From a bacterium (GTDB taxonomy: Bacteria > Verrucomicrobiota > Verrucomicrobiia > Limisphaerales > J093): DNA of 5,220 bases. Positions 1-4,803 of this stretch are shown here, in pieces; the first letter of the stretch is position 1; every line of letters begins with the position of its first letter. The stretch lies in NCBI GenBank assembly GCA_021784265.1, contig JAJXTA010000281.1, forward strand, positions 1 through 5,220, in the 5' to 3' direction. The notes under the pieces were generated by a model, which saw nothing but the letters and a program-made list of their open reading frames with translations, had not been told where the DNA came from and did not search any database. Both the position numbers and the translations under genes were made by a program.

Positions 1-1
1 G

Positions 2-247
2 GGTGGCAGCTATGGGAATCCAGCCACCACTCTCAATTTCAACGGCCCGAACATGTTCACGCCCGTGGCTGCGGACTTTGCCCAAATGCAGACGGCGCTG
101 GGCAACGACGGTTTCGCGGGCTGGACCGCGTTGGACGGCTCGAAGGTGGCCCTCTTCTGTCCCGACGCGGCTTCCACGTTCATGATGGTTCTGGTGGGGG
201 CGGGATGCTTGATCGTGATGAAGCGGCAGGTGGCGCCGGCGCGATGA
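2..247 (+). CDS. C-terminal part of an exported protein with a VPDSG/PEP-CTERM-like sorting tail (5' end outside the window)
   Basis: The frame is open from the first bases and ends at TGA 245-247, so this is the 3' end of a longer gene; the ATG at 53 is probably internal. The last 29 residues, from nt 158, have the three parts of a CTERM sorting signal: a short motif (CPDAAST, compare VPDSGST), a hydrophobic span (FMMVLVGAGCLIVM) and a basic end (KRQVAPAR). In this family such tails hold the protein in the membrane until a dedicated exosortase-type enzyme processes it for surface display or secretion. The visible body (LNFNGPNMFTPVAADFAQMQTALGND in pieces) has no domain I recognise. The motif starts with Cys rather than Val and has Ala-Ala where Ser-Gly is usual, so the assignment rests on the overall pattern. 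The stop overlaps the next start as ATGA, suggesting coupled translation. Confidence 0.7.
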   Translation, partial: GGSYGNPATTLNFNGPNMFTPVAADFAQMQTALGNDGFAGWTALDGSKVALFCPDAASTFMMVLVGAGCLIVMKRQVAPAR

Positions 248-864
248 ACCGTTGTCAAGCCGCGGCGCGCGGACGAGTATGGCCGCGCCCTGGGCCGGCT
301 GCGGTTCCGAGCCGCGCCCGGCGGGTTACGCTCCGCGAGACGGTGGGCGGCGCGGGAATCCTCGGCGCTTGGCTTTTGGTTCACGTGCTCTCCGTTGCTG
401 CCGCCGGGCCATCGACGACTCCAGGCGCGAACATGCCTCTGACGCTTCACCTCGCGGTCGCAGCGCCGAAACCTCCGGAGCGGGTGGCGGAGGTCACGCT
501 CCGCAACTCCTCGAGCGGGCCGTTGCGCCTCTGGCGGGATACCTGTTCCTGGGGCTATGAGCCCTTCCAACTCCTGGTCACCGACGCCTCGGGCGAGACG
601 ACCGCTTACCCGCGGAAACGGATTGCGTGGCGCAAGAACGTCCCCCAAAGCTTCAGCTTGGCGCCCGGGAAGCCGTGGGTACTCAAGCTCGCGTTGGACC
701 CCGAGCACTGGGAAGGCCTCCCCGCCACGGTGTCTGGCGGCCAAATGGGGCTCGCCGTTCGAGTGAGTTATCGCGTCCCCAAGGATCAGGAGGCGACGGC
801 GGCAGGAGTGTGGACCGGCGAGATCAAGTCGAACACGATGCGCCTCGACACGCTTCCGCGATAG
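244..864 (+). CDS. hypothetical exported or membrane-anchored beta-rich protein
   Basis: I do not recognise a named family. The 206-residue product has an Arg-rich N-terminus (residues 1-31), a hydrophobic stretch GILGAWLLVHVLSVAAAG at about 38-55 that looks like a signal peptide or anchor, then a domain of alternating strands (LTLHLAV, VAEVTLRNSS, FQLLVTD, WVLKLALD, LAVRVSYRV). The phrases 'TLRNSSSGPLRLW' and 'FSLAPGKPW' recall small Ig-like domains of exported planctomycete and verrucomicrobial proteins; that is a resemblance only. ATG 244 is preferred over ATG 205 because it overlaps the upstream stop (ATGA) and has AGGTGG about 10 nt before it. The hydrophilic region before the hydrophobic core is long for a signal peptide, so GTG 343 is a possible alternative, though it would leave almost no positive charge. 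The gene ends 38 bases before the converging isomerase gene. Confidence 0.65.
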   Translation: MNRCQAAARGRVWPRPGPAAVPSRARRVTLRETVGGAGILGAWLLVHVLSVAAAGPSTTPGANMPLTLHLAVAAPKPPERVAEVTLRNSSSGPLRLWRDTCSWGYEPFQLLVTDASGETTAYPRKRIAWRKNVPQSFSLAPGKPWVLKLALDPEHWEGLPATVSGGQMGLAVRVSYRVPKDQEATAAGVWTGEIKSNTMRLDTLPR

Positions 865-870
865 CGACCG

Positions 871-909
871 CCCCTGCCCGCGGGCGCGAATCGGCCTCGG
901 GCCTAGGGG
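871..909. terminator. possible bidirectional GC hairpin between converging genes
   Basis: CCCCTGCCCG (871-880) can pair imperfectly with CGGGCCTAGGGG (898-909), with two bulges. It also contains the perfect palindrome GCCCGCGGGC (876-885). It lies between two converging genes and overlaps the stop of the minus-strand isomerase (903-905). There is no T-tract on either side, so it is not a standard intrinsic terminator; the position is the main argument. Confidence 0.22.
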
Positions 910-1424
910 GCGGAAGCCACCAACCGTATGCTCTCGACGGCGACGCGGGTGGCCGGCTTGCTGCGTTCGGCGCCGCCCCCAGGCAAGGTGGGGGTATCAC
1001 CGAGCTTCTCCAGGACCTCGTCGCCGCTGGCGAGGGCGCCAAAGGCCGTGTACTGCCGGTCCAGGAAGCGGGCGTCGGCCAAACAGATGAAGAACTGGCT
1101 CCCCGCCGAGTCCGGCTCTTGGGAGCGGGCCATCGAGATCACCCCACGCACGTGCGGGCGGTCGTTGAACTCGGCTTTCATCCGGTAACCCGGCCCGCCC
1201 GTCCCCCAGCGGCTTTCGGCGGCCGGGTCTTTGGTCAGCGGATCGCCGCCCTGGATCATGAAACCCTTGATGATGCGGTGGAAGGCGGTGCCATCGTAAA
1301 ACCCTTGGCGCACCAGCTTCTTGAAGTTCTCGACTGTCTGGGGGGCGACCTCGGGCCAAAAGGCGATCACCATCTCGCCGTGGGTGGTCTTGATCACGGC
1401 GACTTCGTTCGGAATTGAGCTCAT
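903..1424 (-). CDS. cyclophilin-type peptidyl-prolyl cis-trans isomerase
   Basis: This 173-residue protein catalyses cis-trans isomerisation of Xaa-Pro bonds and helps proteins fold. It has no signal peptide or extra domain, so it is most likely cytoplasmic, like PpiB. The active-site block FHRIIKGFMIQGGD (residues 48-61) carries the catalytic Arg50 with Phe55, Met56 and Gln58, and SAGSQFFIC (106-114) supplies Phe112. The position of human cyclophilin A Trp121 is Phe120 here, as in many bacterial cyclophilins, and His126 is Tyr125. An insert around residues 63-83 (LTKDP...WGTGGPGYRMK) is typical of one group of bacterial homologues. ATG 1424 is chosen because cyclophilin sequence begins a few residues later; the frame runs on to 1520 but that extension looks like read-through of non-coding DNA. 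No clear Shine-Dalgarno precedes this ATG. The gene is 133 bp downstream of aat and is probably a separate transcription unit. Confidence 0.95.
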   Translation of the reverse strand: MSSIPNEVAVIKTTHGEMVIAFWPEVAPQTVENFKKLVRQGFYDGTAFHRIIKGFMIQGGDPLTKDPAAESRWGTGGPGYRMKAEFNDRPHVRGVISMARSQEPDSAGSQFFICLADARFLDRQYTAFGALASGDEVLEKLGDTPTLPGGGAERSKPATRVAVESIRLVASAP

Positions 1425-1434
1425 TTTTTGCGCT

Positions 1435-1463
1435 AATCTAATCCCCACGGCCGCCGCTGGCCA
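1435..1463 (-). promoter_or_regulatory. weak candidate promoter for the peptidyl-prolyl isomerase gene
   Basis: On the minus strand TGGCCA (1463-1458) and TAGATT (1440-1435) are 17 bp apart, each matching the sigma70-type consensus at 4 of 6 positions. The predicted transcript start would be near 1428, about four bases before the ATG. Matches this weak occur by chance; support comes from the one AT-rich patch in this gap (ATTAGATTAG) and the lack of a Shine-Dalgarno sequence. Confidence 0.25.
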
Positions 1464-1557
1464 GGAGGAAACGGGCGCACCCACACCGTGATCCAGGCCG
1501 GCCCGCGGCGCGGCTTCCACCGCCGCCGTCCACCGGGGCCGATGATTCAGGGACGGC

Positions 1558-2232
1558 TCAGAACTTTACCGGTTGATCCACGACCCGCGCCAGGCGGCGC
1601 AGATACTCCTCGCGGGGAATCGTCACCCCACCCAATTGCCGGGTCGCCGGGGTGAGCATCTGGAGGTCAAAGAGCCCAAAACCCCGTTCCGCCAGACGCC
1701 GGACCAGGTGGCAGAGCGCGACCTTGGAGGCCTCGCTGACGCGGTGGAACATCGATTCGCCGGCGAACAGCCCCCCCACCGCCACCCCATAGACACCGCC
1801 AACCAACCGGGCGCCCTGCCAGCACTCGACGCTATGGGCGTACCCCGCCTCATGCAGCCGGGTGTAGCCGGCCAGGAACGAGGGGCTGATCCAGGTGTTG
1901 GTTCGGCCCGGGGCGGGGGCGGCGCAGCCCTCGATCACAGCCGGAAAACTCCGGTCGAAGCTGACGGTGAACCGGCCTTGCCGCAGCACGCGGGCGAGGG
2001 TCCGCGACACGTGAAAGCCGGCCAGGGGGAGAATCGCTCGCGGCTGCGGCGACCACCACGTAAGCGGATTGTCCGTCCACGGAAAGATGCCTTGCCGGTA
2101 GGCCAGCACCAGCCGCTCGACCGACAAATCGCCCCCCACAGCCACCAAACCGGCGCGCCGGCCCCCGGCGGCGGCCCGGCTCGCCGCCGGAAACCACAGC
2201 CGCTCATCCAGCAACACCGGGTCGTGGGACAC
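1558..2232 (-). CDS. aat: leucyl/phenylalanyl-tRNA--protein transferase
   Basis: Aat moves Leu or Phe from aminoacyl-tRNA to the N-terminus of proteins that begin with Lys or Arg, creating an N-degron read by ClpS; it is cytosolic. The 224-residue product is close to the family's usual length (E. coli about 234) and carries the signature blocks in order: GLVAVGGDLS (28-37), AYRQGIFPW (44-52), WWSPQPRAIL (59-68), NTWIS (112-116), GYAHSVECW (130-138), GESMFHR (158-164) and LFDLQ (187-191). Glu159, Asp189 and Gln191 correspond to the catalytic E. coli Glu156, Asp186 and Gln188 with a constant offset of three. The start is GTG at 2232, three bases after the upstream stop; GAGG about 15 bases before it is distant for a Shine-Dalgarno, so re-initiation after the DUF2017 gene is likely. 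It is the last gene of the clpS operon and looks intact. Confidence 0.96.
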   Translation of the reverse strand: MSHDPVLLDERLWFPAASRAAAGGRRAGLVAVGGDLSVERLVLAYRQGIFPWTDNPLTWWSPQPRAILPLAGFHVSRTLARVLRQGRFTVSFDRSFPAVIEGCAAPAPGRTNTWISPSFLAGYTRLHEAGYAHSVECWQGARLVGGVYGVAVGGLFAGESMFHRVSEASKVALCHLVRRLAERGFGLFDLQMLTPATRQLGGVTIPREEYLRRLARVVDQPVKF

Positions 2233-2235
2233 GGC

Positions 2236-2712
2236 TCAGCCGTCTTCCTCGAGGGCGGCAAGCAACGCGCCCTCGAAGCGGCCGGCTTGGTCCATGGTCA
2301 CTAGGTACGGAATACTGGTCTGATTCAGCGCAAACGCCCGGCCCTGGTCGGGGTCCGGACAGCCCAGCTTGAGCCAGCTCCCGATCCGCACGTCGTTGAG
2401 CACTTGCAGGAGCCATTCGAGGTCCTCGCGGGTCAGGACCAGGCGGTGGCCGGCGGCGTGGGGGGTGACGCGGTAATGGTTGCGGAGCAACAAGCCGACC
2501 CGCTGCTGGTTCTGCCGCCGGTGTTCAGCCATCGCCTCCTGCAGCAGCGCGTCGTCGGCCGGGCGGGCGCCCCCGCCGGCCTCGTTGCGGCTCAGGCGAT
2601 GGTGGCTGGTGGGGACGACGGGGTAGAGCTCGAGCAACCGGCCCAACACCGGCCATTCCAGTTTCCCTAACTGGAACACGTACTTGCCCGCTGCCACTTT
2701 CACGAGTTCCAT
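2236..2712 (-). CDS. DUF2017-like protein between clpS and aat
   Basis: The 158-residue product is soluble, with no signal peptide or membrane segment. The most family-like block is EDLEWLLQVLNDVRIG followed by SWLKLGCPDP (residues 96-121), which resembles the conserved 'LNDxR...LG' region of DUF2017 proteins. In actinobacteria, as I recall, DUF2017 genes directly follow clpS (for example Rv1331-Rv1332 of M. tuberculosis), and that context supports the assignment. An N-terminal segment (residues 1-34, KYVFQLGKLEWPVLGRLLELYP) is followed by a charged helical middle (residues 53-79, RRQNQQRVGLLL). No catalytic motif is visible. ATG 2712 abuts the clpS stop (TGAATG), and the gene ends three bases before the aat GTG, so it is translated within the same mRNA. 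A role in N-degron proteolysis is an inference from position only. Confidence 0.75.
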   Translation of the reverse strand: MELVKVAAGKYVFQLGKLEWPVLGRLLELYPVVPTSHHRLSRNEAGGGARPADDALLQEAMAEHRRQNQQRVGLLLRNHYRVTPHAAGHRLVLTREDLEWLLQVLNDVRIGSWLKLGCPDPDQGRAFALNQTSIPYLVTMDQAGRFEGALLAALEEDG

Positions 2713-3021
2713 TCAGCCGTCGCGCTCCATGGAGGCGTGAAGGTGATAGCGCTGGAGCTGGTGGACATAGTGCTCGGCCTTCTCCAGGCTCTCGCGCGTC
2801 AAGACGCTCTTGCCTTGGCGGTGGACCTGCAGCATGTGCCGCTCCGCCTTGGGTTTGGGCCAGCCAAAAACCACTTGGAAGACGTGCGTCACATAGACCA
2901 TCAGGTTCACCGGGTCGTCCCAGCAGATGACCAAATAGCCCGGCTCGAGGCTGTCCTTGGGCCGGCTTTGGTTCTCCTGCTCGAGGTCCGGCAGGACCAC
3001 AGGTGTGGCTGTCTCAGGCAC
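2713..3021 (-). CDS. clpS: ATP-dependent Clp protease adaptor ClpS
   Basis: ClpS binds proteins with N-terminal Leu, Phe, Tyr or Trp and hands them to the ClpA or ClpC unfoldase for ClpP degradation. The 102-residue product has a polar, probably flexible N-terminus (1-28) and the ClpS core: YLVICWDDPVNLMVYVTHVF (29-48), AERHMLQVHRQGKSVL (59-74) and a final helix-strand (ESLEKAEHYVHQLQ, 77-90). Asp35-Asp36, Met63, Val66 and His67 correspond to N-degron pocket residues of E. coli ClpS (Asp35, Asp36, Met62, Val65, His66). Trp34 replaces the E. coli Asn34, and one residue is added after the DD, as in actinobacterial ClpS. The start is GTG at 3021; an in-frame TAA nine bases upstream rules out a longer form. 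GTG at codon 8 (nt 3000) is the only alternative before the core. First gene of a three-gene operon, read from the promoter at 3058-3030. Confidence 0.93.
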   Translation of the reverse strand: MPETATPVVLPDLEQENQSRPKDSLEPGYLVICWDDPVNLMVYVTHVFQVVFGWPKPKAERHMLQVHRQGKSVLTRESLEKAEHYVHQLQRYHLHASMERDG

Positions 3022-3029
3022 AGGGACTT

Positions 3030-3058
3030 ACTATACCCCCCACCCCGGGGGTTTTCAA
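3030..3058 (-). promoter_or_regulatory. sigma70-type promoter of the clpS-DUF2017-aat operon, with inverted repeat in the spacer
   Basis: On the minus strand TTGAAA (3058-3053) and TATAGT (3035-3030) each match the consensus at 5 of 6 positions and are exactly 17 bp apart. Transcription should start near 3023, one to three bases before the clpS GTG, so the mRNA would have almost no leader. The spacer is nearly all G/C (ACCCCCGGGGTGGGGGG) in an otherwise AT-rich spot, and ACCCCC (3052-3047) pairs with GGGGGT (3040-3035), reaching into the -10 element. This symmetry could be an operator or may simply be a GC-rich spacer. Confidence 0.72.
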
Positions 3059-3093
3059 TCGTCGGCGGAGCGGGCATCGGCCCAAGGCGGCGG

Positions 3094-4803
3094 TCACCCG
3101 ATCTCGGCGACTCGCCAGATTGCCGTGGCCTGCGTGGCCAGCCACCGTTGGCGTGCGGCGATGCGCTCCGCCGTCCAGTCGTCGTTTTCGGTCGCGATAC
3201 GCCGCGTGATGACAAATTCGGATCCCTCGTAAAGCGGCTTCTTCTCGGCGTAGGGCACGTTGCCCGCGTCCTGATTTGGCCCGGCCGCAAGGGGCGTCAT
3301 ATTCCCGATCCGGAACACCCCGCGGTCAATTTGCTCGTCGGTGAATCCCGTCCAGTTGTCTCCCGGATGCTCGGGAAGCACGTGCTCGATGGTGTACTTA
3401 TCGCTCGCGTAGTCGAAGGCGCGGTTCGACGCCTGCCGCTCGATTTCAAAAAGGATGTAGCGCACCACCTGGCGGTTGCGCGCCGTGGTCGTGCGTACCT
3501 GCTTTTCGGTGAACGCCGACCGGAACTGCTCATCGGAGGGATATACCGGACGCAACGCCCGTAGGATGTCGGCGGTGGCCGCCAATTCCTTCCGGGCGAT
3601 CTTCTGCGCCACCCCGTTATACACGCGCTCTTGCTCGTTCGTCGCCAGGTTGCCGATGACGTTGTAACGGAAGGAGGCGATGGCGCACGCCCGCAAAACG
3701 CGGGTGAACTCCGCCTCCGCCAGCGCTCGCCGGGCGGCGAGCAGCAGGGAGTAGGGTTGCCGCACATTGTACATCGCCAGTTCCGCCACGTGCTTTCTCT
3801 GGTCCGCGGTCCACATCGCGTCGTCGGCGTCGCTCAGGGCAGCATAGATGTCCGCGTCGCGGTCCAGGTCGCGCAGCAAGGCAAAGACTCCAGCTTTGTC
3901 GCGCACGCTCCCCCGGATCGCTTTGAACAAATCGGCATGGCGGGTGAGGGGATTCTGGCTGTTCCAGAACACGCGCAGAAAATCGGGCACGCTTTCGCCG
4001 CCCAGTTTCCCCACGATGGCTTCCCAGCGATCCTCCAGCGTGCGCAGCTCGAGTTCATGGCCGCCGGCCCCATGTACTACAGAGAACAGGTGATTCTTGA
4101 GCAGATCGGTCGAGGACAGCCGCACCCCGCGCGCATTCAGCGTCTCAAAGACCTTGAACGCGTTCAGTTCATCCGCCACCGAGATGACGGTGAAGAAGAG
4201 CCGGTCAGACACCGTATCGACAAACTTCGCCAGCTCTTGTCCGCTGCGGGCTTGTCCAAACCGTTCTTTCACCCTCTCTTCGAACCACTCAAAACTCTTT
4301 CGCAGCAGATGCTCCGACGCCTTCAGGTTTCGCTTCGGCGGTGTCTCCAACGGTACGAGATAGGTCTGGTAGTACTGGTCATTGTGCCGATTGAGCGTCA
4401 ACTTTGAGGTGGCGATCAGTGTCACCGGGTCAAGGAACCCGATGTAGGTCTTGCGGAGCTCATCCGAACGGCGGCGGTTGTCCGCCGCCTCGACCGCGCC
4501 GTCCACCAACCGCCGAAGGTTGCTTAAGACTGCCAGCACCAGCAGGCTCAGGGTGGTCATTCGTTGCTGGCCATCGATGATGTCGAATGTCCGTTCGTCC
4601 TCCGATTGCAGGACCAAGTAGCCCATGTAGTGCCCCTGCTCGCCGCCGGGCTCCATCATGGCCACGAGATCCTGCCAAAGGTCATCCCACTCCTGTTCAG
4701 TCCAGGAGTAATCACGCTGGAACATGGGCACCCGGTACACCAATCCGTTGCCCATCAGTTTTCGAAAGGTCTGGTTTGATATGTTAAAGTTCGTGATCGC
4801 CAT
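3094..4803 (-). CDS. DUF262 and DUF1524 (HNH) domain protein, GmrSD/type IV restriction-like
   Basis: The 569-residue protein joins an N-terminal DUF262 domain to a C-terminal DUF1524 nuclease-like domain, the arrangement of single-chain GmrSD/BrxU-type modification-dependent restriction and phage-defence enzymes. DUF262 motifs are VPMFQRDYSW (25-34) and IIDGQQRMTTL (75-85), where DGQQR is the nucleotide-binding ParB-like signature; FETLNARG (219-226) and SSTDLLKNHLF (230-240) follow. The DUF1524 part shows YTIEHVLP (470-477, His474), RIGNMTPL (498-505), then N510, N515 and K521-K522, the expected H...N...N..K layout of a beta-beta-alpha-metal nuclease, so both halves look intact. Family members cut DNA with modified cytosines using NTP hydrolysis; the actual target here is unknown. 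ATG 4803 places the first motif at the usual distance; only a weak GAGA precedes it. No methyltransferase or partner gene is visible. A 120-nt sample (4261-4380) is about 54% GC against about 76% at 2101-2220, suggesting acquisition. Confidence 0.9.
   Translation of the reverse strand: MAITNFNISNQTFRKLMGNGLVYRVPMFQRDYSWTEQEWDDLWQDLVAMMEPGGEQGHYMGYLVLQSEDERTFDIIDGQQRMTTLSLLVLAVLSNLRRLVDGAVEAADNRRRSDELRKTYIGFLDPVTLIATSKLTLNRHNDQYYQTYLVPLETPPKRNLKASEHLLRKSFEWFEERVKERFGQARSGQELAKFVDTVSDRLFFTVISVADELNAFKVFETLNARGVRLSSTDLLKNHLFSVVHGAGGHELELRTLEDRWEAIVGKLGGESVPDFLRVFWNSQNPLTRHADLFKAIRGSVRDKAGVFALLRDLDRDADIYAALSDADDAMWTADQRKHVAELAMYNVRQPYSLLLAARRALAEAEFTRVLRACAIASFRYNVIGNLATNEQERVYNGVAQKIARKELAATADILRALRPVYPSDEQFRSAFTEKQVRTTTARNRQVVRYILFEIERQASNRAFDYASDKYTIEHVLPEHPGDNWTGFTDEQIDRGVFRIGNMTPLAAGPNQDAGNVPYAEKKPLYEGSEFVITRRIATENDDWTAERIAARQRWLATQATAIWRVAEIG

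Noticed and set aside
10..744. Long minus-strand open frame (244 codons) opposite the first two genes
   Set aside because: Arg/Pro/Ala-rich translation with no domain, lying antisense to two better-supported overlapping genes; typical GC-rich shadow.
627..1418. Plus-strand open frame of 263 codons
   Set aside because: It is antisense to the clear cyclophilin gene and overlaps the end of the 244-864 gene; its sequence has no recognisable features.
1461..1470. AGGAGG on the plus strand in the isomerase-aat gap
   Set aside because: No plausible plus-strand gene starts at the right distance; likely coincidence.
1425..1520. N-terminal extension of the isomerase to 1520
   Set aside because: The extra 32 residues are not cyclophilin-like, and the AT-rich promoter-like DNA lies inside them; ATG 1424 fits the family start.
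1573..2304. Plus-strand open frame of 243 codons
   Set aside because: Antisense shadow of aat, which has all family motifs.
3035..3055. Plus-strand terminator-like hairpin (ACCCCC, 6-base loop, GGGGGT then TTTC)
   Set aside because: No plus-strand gene upstream needs a terminator, and the sequence is better explained as the spacer of the minus-strand clpS promoter.
3072..3083. Small hairpin GGGCATCGGCCC just after the DUF262 stop
   Set aside because: Only a 4-bp stem with no T-tract on the transcribed strand; not enough for a terminator call.
2737..3564. Plus-strand open frame of 275 codons
   Set aside because: It runs opposite clpS, its promoter and the end of the DUF262 gene; no domain seen.
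3631..4407. Plus-strand open frame of 258 codons
   Set aside because: Antisense to the interior of the DUF262/DUF1524 gene, whose motifs fix the coding frame.
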